Source: Natrinema soli (lineage in GTDB: Archaea > Halobacteriota > Halobacteria > Halobacteriales > Natrialbaceae). From it: 7,230 nt of DNA. Numbering within the stretch: the stretch's first letter is position 1; every line of letters begins with the position of its first letter. Below the pieces are notes generated by a model. It ran no database searches. It was given only the letters and a program-made list of their open reading frames with translations, and was not told the origin of the DNA. Below, piece by piece: positions 1 to 6,300 of this stretch. The position numbers and the translations under genes are program-made. The stretch spans positions 1 through 7,230 of the forward strand of contig NZ_JAQIVI010000152.1 in the NCBI RefSeq assembly GCF_028618695.1, read 5' to 3'.

Positions 1-243
1 CGGCTGGGGCTGTGGCTGGCCGACCGGCTGGCCGGTGTCGGGCGTGCCGTCCTCGCCCTGTCCGACGCCGCCCTTGTCGCGCTGGTCGTACTCGAACTCC
101 GGCAGCGAGACGATCTTGACCGGGATGTTGATCTCCCCGGGCCGGCTCTGGCCCAGGTCGCCGTACTGGATGAAGTCGGCGAGATCCTCGCGGCGCTCCT
201 CGCCGACTTCGCGGAATCGCTCGAGGTCGTCTCTCAGTCCCAT
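1..243 (-). CDS. yeaH: YeaH/YhbH (DUF444) family protein, N-terminal part only
   Basis: Eighty-one codons are visible before the gene leaves the window, so the C-terminal von Willebrand A-like part of the family cannot be inspected. The visible part begins [10 protein letters not shown], followed by a charged helix with [15 protein letters not shown]. The family-typical strand [15 protein letters not shown] comes next at residues 39-53, then the glycine-rich GGVGQGEDG and a Gln/Pro-rich linker. The start at 243 is supported by an AGGTGA ribosome binding site seven bases upstream. The gene overlaps the end of the second prkA-type gene by ten bases, which points to translational coupling. In bacteria this family is encoded next to PrkA and SpoVR and is thought to be a partner of the kinase in starvation or sporulation responses. 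Its biochemical role is not settled. Family assignment is by recognised motifs and gene order; function in this organism is inferred. Confidence 0.9.
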   Translation of the reverse strand, partial: MGLRDDLERFREVGEERREDLADFIQYGDLGQSRPGEINIPVKIVSLPEFEYDQRDKGGVGQGEDGTPDTGQPVGQPQPQP

Positions 244-2522
244 CTGTAGCTCACCTGTCCCATGACGTGTCTACTGGTTAGCTCGGCCGACGCCTCGGTG
301 TAGCCGAAGAGGTCGACCATCGTGTCGATCGTGCTCTCCTTGACCGCCGCCGTCTCGGTTCCGCTGGGCGGATCGCTCCACTGTCGCGGGTCGAAGTCCT
401 CGAAGGTCCGCTCGACGTCGTCCCAGTCGTGGCTCTCGAGGACGGTCTTGATCACCGGGATCGCCGTGAGGTCGACGTCCTCGACCGAGAAGTCCTCGTT
501 GCGGTGCTCCCAGGCGTGGCGATTCAGGGAGGTGATGACCTTCTCGCGTCTGAAGTTCCGGACGCTCTCGCGGGGGAGGTTCCCCTCGTACTCCGCCTCG
601 GAGAACCGGCCCAGGTGCTCGATCTCGAAGAGCTTCATCGTCAGCGGATCGGGCTCGACGCGCTCGCCGCGGTCGTTGTACAGCGGTTCTTCGGTCTCCC
701 AGGCGTAGACGTGTTCAACGTACTCGGCGACGGTCTCCTCGTCGACGCGTTTGTCGTGCATAATGGCCTCGATGACGTCGCTCTCCTGCTGGTCGTAGAT
801 GTAGTTCTTCACGGGGACGACGCGGTTCTCGAACTCCGAGCGCTCGCCCGTCGAGAAGACCGGCGCGTCGGCCAGCCCCTCGACCATGCCGTTCAACACG
901 TCGCGGGGCATGACGACGTCCTCGACCGGCAGCTCCGCGTGGTGGCGTTCGAGGTCCGCCTGGAGCAGTTCTGCGAGCGTGTCTCGCGTGTACGTGACGG
1001 GAATACCGTGGTCGCCGTCGTTGCCGTCGTCGTCGAAGTCGAACTCGTCTTTCTCCCGCCGGGTGTCGCCCTCCTGGAGGTAGCCCTGATCGTAGATCCG
1101 GGCCTTGTCGACCAGATCGAGCCCGTTCGGGAGGTCCTCCTCGTCCAGTCGCGTGACGACCGCGTACAGCGCGGCCGCCTCGACTGCGTGGGGCGCGAAC
1201 TCCTGCGTCCGCGTCCGGCCGTCCTGGCCTTTGACCGTCACCGTCACCGGCGCGCGGATCCGATCCTCGAGTTCGTCGTAGCTCTCGGCCTCCCAGACCG
1301 AGGTCTCGTTGGTCAGCTCGCGGCGGATCAGCTCCGTCTCGAGCGAGAGATTCGTCAGATAGCCGAAGCGGTGTTTGTCCAGCCGGCGTTTCAGAGCCTT
1401 CAGCGGGTCCATCCCGTTGCGATCCGAGTGCTGGTTGAGCTGGGCCTCGAGGTCGGGGTTCGAGATGATCAGCAGCTGGGAGTCGACGTCCATCCCGATC
1501 CCCTTGTCGAGCTTCACCGACTGCTCGTCGGGGACGTTCAGCAGCTTCTGGAGCAGGTCGGCGTGCTGGGCGGCGTCCTCGACGACGGTGAGGACACCGT
1601 TGCCCTGCGAGAGGACGCCGTCGTAGCTGAACGCCTGCGGGTTCTTCCGGCCCCGCGAGTCCAATTCCTGGAGCATGCCGTGCATCCACGAGCCGACGAG
1701 GCGCTCCTTGGGCGGGCCGTCGTCCTCCGAGTGGAGGACGCCGACGCCCTGTCCCACGTCGACGACGTAGTTCTTCACCCTGAGGTGGTCCTCGTCCGTG
1801 ATGGCCGAGAACAGTTCCTCCTCGCCCTCCCGGCGGTAGCGCTCCTCGAGGAAGTCGTAGGCCTCCCGGGAGAACGGGTCGAGTTGCGCGTCGACCTGCA
1901 CGGGAACGTGATCGTCGAGTTCCGCGTTGAGTCGCTCGAGCAGGTCCTCGCGGACGTTCTCGGGGAACACCGACAGCGGGTGGGCCTGGACGGGACTTTC
2001 GTACCAGTTCTGCTCGTCGGCCGCGCTCGCGTCGCCGCCGTAGCTCAGGCCGCGCTCGCCGGCGTCGGCGGTCGAGATGTTCCACTCGACCGTGTAGCGG
2101 CGACCGTCGGGCGTCTTCGAGTACTCGCGGAGGCCGTTGACCAGACAGCGCTTGAGTTCCGATTTTCCGGTCGCCGTGGGCCCCTCGAACCAGATGATCT
2201 TCTCGTCTTTCGCCCGGCCGGCGGCGATCGATCGGAGGTCGTCGACGAACCCGTTGAGCACCTCGGTGTTGCCGAGGATCGCGTGCTCGCCGTCGTTGTG
2301 CGGATCGTCGAAGAAGCGGTAGCGCTCCTTCTCCTCGCCCTCCTCGACGACGGTTCGAGTACCGGCGGCCTCGATCGCTTCGAGCAGGTACTTCGAGGCG
2401 TGGGAGGCGATCGAGGGGTTCTCGAAGATGCGGTCGACGTACGCCGCGAGATGCATCGGCTCCTCGTAGGTCTCCTCGAGGGCGCGGTCGGCGTCGCTGA
2501 CGTAGTCGGTTCCTCGTGCCAT
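234..2522 (-). CDS. prkA: PrkA-type AAA+ serine protein kinase, divergent second paralogue
   Basis: The product has 762 residues and is longer than bacterial PrkA/YeaG (about 630-645). A P-loop GPTATGKS lies at residues 114-121, a Walker B-like GVLTVVED at 309-316 and a sensor-1-like ISNPDLE at 353-359. A helical block with [16 protein letters not shown] at 444-459 and [10 protein letters not shown] at 470-479 aligns by eye with the same block in the upstream paralogue. The GxSPRF motif that follows this block in PrkA is replaced by [11 protein letters not shown] at 506-516, preceded by an acidic insertion (about 487-505). The C-terminus ends in a helical segment with FGYTEASAE. The gene starts one base after the stop of the first prkA and its end overlaps the DUF444 start, so all three are one transcription unit. 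PrkA proteins are cytoplasmic ATPases described as Ser/Thr kinases; a Bacillus member has also been reported to have protease activity. I infer altered, possibly regulatory, activity for this copy. Confidence 0.93.
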   Translation of the reverse strand: MARGTDYVSDADRALEETYEEPMHLAAYVDRIFENPSIASHASKYLLEAIEAAGTRTVVEEGEEKERYRFFDDPHNDGEHAILGNTEVLNGFVDDLRSIAAGRAKDEKIIWFEGPTATGKSELKRCLVNGLREYSKTPDGRRYTVEWNISTADAGERGLSYGGDASAADEQNWYESPVQAHPLSVFPENVREDLLERLNAELDDHVPVQVDAQLDPFSREAYDFLEERYRREGEEELFSAITDEDHLRVKNYVVDVGQGVGVLHSEDDGPPKERLVGSWMHGMLQELDSRGRKNPQAFSYDGVLSQGNGVLTVVEDAAQHADLLQKLLNVPDEQSVKLDKGIGMDVDSQLLIISNPDLEAQLNQHSDRNGMDPLKALKRRLDKHRFGYLTNLSLETELIRRELTNETSVWEAESYDELEDRIRAPVTVTVKGQDGRTRTQEFAPHAVEAAALYAVVTRLDEEDLPNGLDLVDKARIYDQGYLQEGDTRREKDEFDFDDDGNDGDHGIPVTYTRDTLAELLQADLERHHAELPVEDVVMPRDVLNGMVEGLADAPVFSTGERSEFENRVVPVKNYIYDQQESDVIEAIMHDKRVDEETVAEYVEHVYAWETEEPLYNDRGERVEPDPLTMKLFEIEHLGRFSEAEYEGNLPRESVRNFRREKVITSLNRHAWEHRNEDFSVEDVDLTAIPVIKTVLESHDWDDVERTFEDFDPRQWSDPPSGTETAAVKESTIDTMVDLFGYTEASAELTSRHVMGQVSYRWD
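251..256 (-). promoter_or_regulatory. Ribosome binding site for the DUF444 gene
   Basis: AGGTGA on the minus strand matches the complement of the haloarchaeal 16S rRNA tail and sits seven bases before the ATG at 243. It lies inside the coding region of the second prkA-type gene. It is the clearest Shine-Dalgarno site in the operon and fixes the start of the DUF444 gene. Confidence 0.75.
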
Positions 2523-2523
2523 G

Positions 2524-4596
2524 TTAGTCTTCCATCTCTGCTTTGGCGACCTCCGCGCCGGCGAACTCGAGTACCTCTTTGGCTCCGCCTTCGGAGTAGC
2601 CCTGTTCCATCAGCGCGTCGATCCACGCGGAGCGCTCGTCGTCGTCGAACTCGTTGGCCGACACCAGCGCGGAGAAGTTGATGTTGTGCTTCTTGTCCTC
2701 CCAGAGCTTGCGCTCGAGCGCACGGCGCAGGCGCTCGTTGTCCTGCGGGTTGAACGCTTCACCTTCACGCGCACGGCGGGAGACCCAGTTCGAGACCTCC
2801 TGACGGAAGTCTTCCTTCCTGTCTTCGGGAATGTCGAGTTTCTCCTCGACGCTGCGCAGGAAGGTCTCGTCGGGCTCTTGCTCGCGGCCCGTGAGTTCGT
2901 CCTCGATGGTGTCGTCGTCGATGTAGGCCATCACGTGATCCATGTACTTCTCGCCCTGGCGCTGGATCTCGTCGAGGTCGTAGGCGAGCGCGTGGCGGAC
3001 GTCCTCGATGGCTCGCTCCTTGTACTCCTCGCGCACGGTCTCGAGGTAGCGGTAGTACTTCTCGAAGTTGTCTTCCGGAATCGAGCCGTGGTGCTCGAGG
3101 TTCTCCTCGAAGAAGTTGAATACCGTCAGCGGCGAGAGGAAGCCTCGCTGGCGGTGTTTGGAGTCCATGATCGCCTCGGCGATCTCGTCGCCGATGAACC
3201 GGGGAGAGACGCCGACCATGCCCTCGCCGATCTCGGCGGTCGCCTCGGCCTCTTCGCGGAGCTTCTTGATGTCGATATCGTCGCCCTCGTCGATCTCGCC
3301 GTTGTAGGCCTTGGCCTTCGAGAGCAGTTCGACGGTTTCGGTGTCGGGCTCCTCGATGCGCGTGAGGACGCCGAAGAGGCCCGCCATCTCGAGGGTGTGG
3401 GGCTCGACGTTGATGTCGGGGACGTCGGCGTTTTGCAGCATCTTCTCGTAGATGCTGGCCTCGTCCTCGTAGGAGAGGACGTAGGGGAAGTCGATTCGCT
3501 TGGTCCGGTCGTTGAACGCCTCCATCTTCTCGTCGCCCTTCTTGTCCTTGTACTCGGGCATGTTCGTCCGGCCGACGATCACCTGATCGATATCGATCCG
3601 CGGGTTGTTCTTGGGTTTGATCGTCTGCTCCTGGGTCGCGTGGAGGAAGTCGTAGAGGAACTCCCGCTGGAGTTTGAGCAGCTCCTCGCCGGAGAAGATG
3701 CCGCGGTTGGCGTTACAGAAGGCGCCCGAGTAGTCGAACGCACGCGGATCGCTCTCGCCGTAGATGGCGATCTTCGAGTAGTTGACGTCTCCCGTCAGCT
3801 CCGTCTCGTCCTGGTTCTTCTTGTCCTTGGGCTCGAACGTCTCGAGGCCCTGGCGCTTGTTCTCGTCGGCGACGAAGCGGACGATCTCGACGTGGTTCTC
3901 GAGGACCTGCTGGAGGTCGTCGTCGTAGTACGCCAGCAGCCGGTCCATGTAGAACTCGCTTTCGGGGTCCAGCGCCTGCTCGTTCTGGATCGTGTACGGT
4001 GCGTCGAGGTTCTCGTTGAGGTCGTCGATGACCCGCTGGCGCTGCTCGACGGGGAGCAAGACGAGCGGGTCCTGATTCATCGGTGATCGGACGGTGTCGT
4101 CGGCCGGGTCCTGGTCCTGAATCACGTCACAGAGGTTGGTCCACCTGAAGGTGTACATCCGACCGTCGTCCCTGAGCGTGTAGTCCTCGAAGTACGTGCG
4201 GACCTGTTTGTCGAAGTGGGACTTCCCGGAGCCGACCGGACCGAGGAGGAGCTTGATCCGGCGCTCGGGGCCGAGGCGTCGCGCACCCGATTTGACCTTG
4301 TTCACGAACTCGTGGATCGACTGGTGGATCACCTTCCCGTAGAAGGTGTTCTCGCCGTCACCGAGCGGGTCCTCGCTCGCGAGCTGGTACTCGACCATCC
4401 CTTCGGTCTCGTCGTAGGTGGTGCCGTAGTAATCGAACATGTCCGCGACGCGCTGGTGGGCGTTGCGGGCGATCCTCGGGTCCTCGTACACCGCCTCGAG
4501 GTACCAGTCGAAGGACTTTGTTTCCCGCAGGTCTGCGGGCATCGATTCCTGGTAATCCGTACTGAGCTGCTCGAGTGTCTCGATGTCACCGGTCAT
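2524..4596 (-). CDS. prkA: PrkA-type AAA+ serine protein kinase, canonical paralogue
   Basis: The product has 690 residues with the full set of PrkA landmarks. These are an N-terminal helical region ending in FYGKVIHQSIHEFVNKVKSG, a P-loop GPVGSGKS at 119-126, ANRGIFSGEE at 296-305 in the Walker B region, HATQEQTI at 319-326 and a sensor-1-like GRTNMPEY at 342-349. After them come PHTLEMAGLFGVLTRIEEP at 399-417, LLSKAKAYNG at 424-433 and GVSPRF at 462-467. The C-terminal region (about 590-690) is charged and ends with QGYSEGGAKEVLEFAG. I chose the ATG at 4596 (MTGDIETL) over an in-frame ATG at 4638, because the extra 14 residues (MHCRRGNPATGN...) are unlike the rest and fall in a hairpin-rich leader. 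No Shine-Dalgarno site precedes 4596. Bacterial PrkA/YeaG is a cytoplasmic stress or starvation kinase; its archaeal substrates are unknown. It is the first certain gene of the operon. Confidence 0.95.
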   Translation of the reverse strand: MTGDIETLEQLSTDYQESMPADLRETKSFDWYLEAVYEDPRIARNAHQRVADMFDYYGTTYDETEGMVEYQLASEDPLGDGENTFYGKVIHQSIHEFVNKVKSGARRLGPERRIKLLLGPVGSGKSHFDKQVRTYFEDYTLRDDGRMYTFRWTNLCDVIQDQDPADDTVRSPMNQDPLVLLPVEQRQRVIDDLNENLDAPYTIQNEQALDPESEFYMDRLLAYYDDDLQQVLENHVEIVRFVADENKRQGLETFEPKDKKNQDETELTGDVNYSKIAIYGESDPRAFDYSGAFCNANRGIFSGEELLKLQREFLYDFLHATQEQTIKPKNNPRIDIDQVIVGRTNMPEYKDKKGDEKMEAFNDRTKRIDFPYVLSYEDEASIYEKMLQNADVPDINVEPHTLEMAGLFGVLTRIEEPDTETVELLSKAKAYNGEIDEGDDIDIKKLREEAEATAEIGEGMVGVSPRFIGDEIAEAIMDSKHRQRGFLSPLTVFNFFEENLEHHGSIPEDNFEKYYRYLETVREEYKERAIEDVRHALAYDLDEIQRQGEKYMDHVMAYIDDDTIEDELTGREQEPDETFLRSVEEKLDIPEDRKEDFRQEVSNWVSRRAREGEAFNPQDNERLRRALERKLWEDKKHNINFSALVSANEFDDDERSAWIDALMEQGYSEGGAKEVLEFAGAEVAKAEMED

Positions 4597-4820
4597 GGTA
4601 TCATTGCCAGTTGCGGGGTTCCCCCGTCTGCAGTGCAATCGTCCGTGCGTGCACGGACGGCGTGAGCGGACGCCGTTCGACCGATCGAGGCGTCTCGTGG
4701 CCGAACTGTCGGAATCCGTCGCGTCGCGTCACCCGACGTGAGCGCGTCGTACTCGCCGGGCTCCTCGAGCGGGTTCTCGCGGAGTGCGACTCCGTCGCGG
4801 GCGGCTATATTGCGTGTCAT
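4593..4820 (-). CDS. Doubtful 75-residue leader ORF overlapping prkA start
   Basis: This frame starts MTRNIAARDGVALRENPLEE and its TGA overlaps the prkA ATG as ATGA, a classic coupling arrangement. About 26 of the 30 codons from residue 6 to 35 end in G or C and the residues look haloarchaeal. From residue 36 (base 4715) only about 22 of 40 do, and that half coincides with the inverted repeats listed separately. No family is recognised, and there is no good Shine-Dalgarno site, only a weak GGAAGAG 14 bases upstream of the ATG. It could be a short leader peptide, a decayed gene remnant, or chance in a structured 5' leader. I do not assign a function. Confidence 0.25.
   Translation of the reverse strand: MTRNIAARDGVALRENPLEEPGEYDALTSGDATRRIPTVRPRDASIGRTASAHAVRARTDDCTADGGTPQLAMIP
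4614..4679 (-). promoter_or_regulatory. Structured leader of prkA mRNA: three successive hairpins
   Basis: Read in the direction of prkA transcription there are three perfect inverted repeats. The first is ACGGCGT / ACGCCGT (4676-4670 and 4663-4657, 6-base loop), extendable by two base pairs beyond one mismatch. The second is CGTCCGTGC / GCACGGACG (4659-4651 and 4648-4640, separated by two bases). The third is CGGGG / CCCCG with a GAA loop (4626-4622 and 4618-4614). Hairpins one and two share bases 4657-4659 (4654-4659 with the extension), so full forms of both cannot coexist. The third ends 17 bases before the ATG, where a ribosome would bind. The repeats are seen directly; a role in controlling prkA translation or elongation is inference. 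Confidence 0.45.
4778..4797 (-). repeat. Short inverted repeat in prkA upstream region
   Basis: CGGAGT (4780-4785) and ACTCCG (4789-4794) form perfect six-base arms around a GCG loop. The stem can be extended by two pairs if base 4795 is bulged. It lies within the doubtful upstream ORF, just downstream of a TATATT stretch at 4806-4811, and may belong to the same structured leader. A stem of this size could also be chance in GC-rich DNA. Confidence 0.3.
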
Positions 4821-4973
4821 GTGTCGTCTCTTCCACTCGATGTCGTGCGGTGACCCCGCTGGCCGCGGACGACGATGCGCCGGGGACGAGCGCGGAGTGG
4901 ATCGGACCGCTGAACGGATACCGATAGTATTTAATGAGTGAGTAATCCAGGTACTTAGCCTTAGCCCCAAAAG

Positions 4974-5005
4974 GTATTTATCAGGAGTTTATTCCAGATA
5001 AATAC
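4974..5005. repeat. 32-base near-palindrome, candidate operator
   Basis: The outer nine bases GTATTTATC (4974-4982) are perfectly complementary to GATAAATAC (4997-5005), and an inner GGA/TCC pair lies at the same centre. In all 13 of 16 possible pairs match. The arms themselves resemble TATA elements, so a dimeric regulator bound here would block transcription factor access in either direction. No regulator is identified; the operator role is inference from symmetry and location. Confidence 0.5.
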
Positions 5006-5017
5006 TTACAGAAGTAT
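5002..5017. repeat. Second short inverted repeat in the AT-rich island
   Basis: ATACTT (5002-5007) and AAGTAT (5012-5017) are perfect six-base arms around ACAG. It overlaps the right edge of the 32-base palindrome and abuts the TATA-like stretch at 5014-5022. It may be a second binding half or a chance AT-rich symmetry. Confidence 0.3.
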
Positions 5018-5068
5018 ATATTGGTGGTCGATATCACACCCCATATTCGGCGGTCTATCGGATAAATC

Positions 5069-5261
5069 ACCGGCCTGCAGCGTCCATGTCGGCTCGCGCG
5101 CGCTCTTCCACCGCCGGTTTGTCACGTCGATCTCGCGGGTTCGACAGACCGCTGTCGACTGGTTCGGCCCGCCCTCTCGACCGGCGTCCCGGTGCGGCCG
5201 GGCGGCTCATCATCCGACTGATCGCGGTGTCGACGGGGAGGACGCCCGCCGATTCGGTGGC
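5069..5261. other. Stretch without a supported gene
   Basis: This GC-rich stretch separates the AT-rich island from the promoter of the next gene. The plus-strand frame that continues into the next gene from an ATG at 5086 is arginine- and serine-rich and unlike haloarchaeal coding sequence. The minus-strand frame from about 5213 to 5067 (48 residues) has only moderately GC-rich third positions and no supporting start signal. I see no RNA gene in it. Confidence 0.5.
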
Positions 5262-5268
5262 TACTATA
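5262..5268 (+). promoter_or_regulatory. TATA-like element for the DUF5820-like gene
   Basis: TACTATA stands about 27 bases before the ATG at 5293. That is the distance expected when an archaeal transcript begins at or next to the start codon. No Shine-Dalgarno site lies in between, which agrees with a leaderless mRNA. Confidence 0.5.
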
Positions 5269-5292
5269 GGGCCGGCAGTCCTATCGACTCCC

Positions 5293-5721
5293 ATGTCGGA
5301 TTCGGAGACGGACGGTGGAATCGACCGCTCGCAGCTCCCCGACGGCTGGACCGTCTGGAGCCAAGGGGAAGACGGCCGGCTCGTCCTCGCGTACCGACCG
5401 GACGTCTTCAACGCCGCGGACTTCCCGGCGCCCTGTCTGCCGACGCTGTATCTCACCCACGGCAAGCGGACCCGCCGCCCCGGCGTCAACCCCGCCGACA
5501 CCGCCGACTCCGCGGACTGGTTCGTCACGCTTTATCTCGAGCCGGATGTCTCGGGCGAGACGCTTCGGTTTCCGACCCGGGAGGCGGCCCTCGAACGGAC
5601 CGTCGCACTCGCCCGCCAGTTCGACGACGGCGAGATCGACTACCGATCGCTCTATCAGGTCCCTCGCGAGGAGTACTTCGACCGACTCGACGTCCTCACC
5701 GGCGACGATAGCGCGGACTGA
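5293..5721 (+). CDS. Conserved haloarchaeal protein, DUF5820-like
   Basis: The product has 142 residues, is acidic and soluble, with no signal peptide or membrane segment. After a short Ser/Asp-rich N-terminus it reads LPDGWTVW (15-22), LAYRPDVFNAADFPAPCLP (32-50), TLYLTHGKRTRRPG (51-64), DWFVTLYLEPDV (75-86) and a C-terminal helix pair ending LYQVPREEYFDRLDVLTG. I recognise this pattern as the haloarchaeal DUF5820 family, from memory. Function is unknown; no catalytic motif is evident. The start at 5293 is chosen because the in-frame upstream extension to 5086 has non-haloarchaeal composition and because a TATA-like element sits about 27 bases before 5293. It has its own promoter and lies head-to-head with the prkA operon across the AT-rich region. 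Co-regulation with prkA is possible but not shown. Confidence 0.85.
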   Translation: MSDSETDGGIDRSQLPDGWTVWSQGEDGRLVLAYRPDVFNAADFPAPCLPTLYLTHGKRTRRPGVNPADTADSADWFVTLYLEPDVSGETLRFPTREAALERTVALARQFDDGEIDYRSLYQVPREEYFDRLDVLTGDDSAD

Positions 5722-5727
5722 CCGCTT

Positions 5728-5759
5728 TCGAGTCCGAATCTGTGCTCGAGTCCGAATCT
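5728..5759. repeat. 14-base direct repeat, two copies
   Basis: TCGAGTCCGAATCT occurs at 5728-5741 and again at 5746-5759, identical, with GTGC between. The unit spacing is 18 bases. It begins six bases after the stop codon of the DUF5820-like gene and looks like a recent small tandem duplication in the spacer. Confidence 0.75.
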
Positions 5760-5811
5760 CTCGCCGTGGTACTCCGATCGACCCCCTCGCCGCGATGCTC
5801 CGGTCGACCAC
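5760..5811. repeat. 26-base tandem duplication, two adjacent copies
   Basis: Bases 5760-5785 and 5786-5811 are directly adjacent and agree at 21 of 26 positions. Both begin CTCGCCG and share CTCCG and TCGACC. Four of the five differences are transitions. It follows the 14-base repeat without a gap and ends 42 bases before the UPF0179 start. Confidence 0.65.
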
Positions 5812-5823
5812 CGGGACGTGACG

Positions 5824-5829
5824 CTTAAC
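5824..5829 (+). promoter_or_regulatory. TATA-like element for the UPF0179 gene
   Basis: CTTAAC lies about 27 bases before the ATG at 5854, the usual distance for a leaderless archaeal transcript. There is no Shine-Dalgarno site near that ATG. The match is weak but well placed. Confidence 0.4.
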
Positions 5830-5853
5830 CGCCAGTGGAAACTACGCGTGGGT

Positions 5854-6300
5854 ATGTCGACCGTTACACTCGTCGGCTCCCGGCTGGCCGAACCGGGAAC
5901 CGAGTTCGTCTATGAGGGTGAGGCCGACGGCTGCGCCGGCTGTCCCTACCGCAGTCAGTGTCTCAATCTCCAGCCCGGGACGAAGTATCGCATCACCTCG
6001 ATCCGCGAGAACGCCCAGACGCTCGAGTGCGCCATGCACGACGGCGGCGTTCGCGCCGTCGAGGTCGAACCCGCGCCGACGCGCGCGAACATCGCGTCGA
6101 AGGGAGCGTTCGCCGGCAGCAAGACGAGCCTCCCCGGTCCCTGTCCGTACGTCGCGTGTCCGAGCCACGAGTACTGCGAGCCCGACGGCGTCGAATTCGA
6201 CGAGGAGTATCGAATTCGGGAAATCATCGGCGACCCGCCCCACGAGGTCTGTCACCTCGACCGCCCCCTCGAGTTAGTCGAACTCGAGACCGACGACTAA
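5854..6300 (+). CDS. UPF0179 family cysteine-rich archaeal protein
   Basis: The product has 148 residues with the full-length UPF0179 pattern. It opens with MSTVTLVGSRLAEPGTEFVY, then CAGCPYRSQCLNLQPGTKY. The middle carries HDGGVRAVEVEPAPTRANI and FAGSKTSLPGPCPYVACP, and the C-terminal part has EVCHLDRPLELVEL. Eight cysteines are at residues 27, 30, 36, 59, 97, 102, 108 and 133, spaced CX2CX5C and CX4CX5C in the two clusters, which suggests zinc or iron-sulphur binding. This is an inference; the family has no established function that I know of. It is cytoplasmic, with no signal peptide or membrane segment. The ATG at 5854 is preferred over one at 5818, because the family begins at MSTVTLVG and a TATA-like element precedes it at the leaderless distance. 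It follows the DUF5820-like gene on the same strand, probably from its own promoter, and is convergent with the transporter gene. Confidence 0.9.
   Translation: MSTVTLVGSRLAEPGTEFVYEGEADGCAGCPYRSQCLNLQPGTKYRITSIRENAQTLECAMHDGGVRAVEVEPAPTRANIASKGAFAGSKTSLPGPCPYVACPSHEYCEPDGVEFDEEYRIREIIGDPPHEVCHLDRPLELVELETDD

Larger units (their letters stand above)
4921..5068. promoter_or_regulatory. AT-rich divergent promoter region
   Basis: This is the only clearly AT-rich stretch in the window and lies between the minus-strand prkA operon and the plus-strand small genes. It holds several archaeal TATA-like elements: ATTAAATACT on the minus strand (about 4927-4936), GTATTTA at 4974-4980 and its inverted partner at 4999-5005, and GTATATATT at 5014-5022. 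The heptamer GTATTTA occurs three times: 4927-4933, 4974-4980 and inverted at 4999-5005. A TTAGCC tandem pair is at 4955-4966. The minus-strand elements are the best candidates for the main prkA operon promoter, which would give a leader of roughly 300 bases. The exact start site cannot be told from sequence. Confidence 0.55.

Noticed and set aside
715..2085. A 456-codon minus-strand frame inside the second prkA-type gene
   Set aside because: It is dominated by Arg, Gly and Pro, typical of an out-of-frame reading of GC-rich DNA. The overlapping frame carries the P-loop and family motifs.
429..2681. A 750-codon open frame on the plus strand opposite the second prkA-type gene
   Set aside because: It is rich in Val, Leu, Arg and Asp in the way expected from the reverse complement of GC-rich haloarchaeal codons. 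It has no recognisable family, and the opposite strand encodes a convincing PrkA protein.
2521..4086. A 521-codon open frame on the plus strand opposite the first prkA
   Set aside because: It has the same Val/Leu/Glu-rich antisense character and covers the conserved ATPase core of PrkA on the other strand. There is no start signal or family match.
4954..4967. Telomere-like TTAGCC tandem pair
   Set aside because: There are only two units, and nothing else suggests a replicon end or origin.
5067..5213. A 48-residue minus-strand ORF in the intergenic region
   Set aside because: Third-position GC is only about two thirds, no start signal is present and no family is recognised.
5086..5292. N-terminal extension of the DUF5820-like protein to an ATG at 5086
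   Set aside because: The extra 69 residues are Arg/Ser-rich and non-acidic, and a TATA-like element at 5262-5268 fits a start at 5293.
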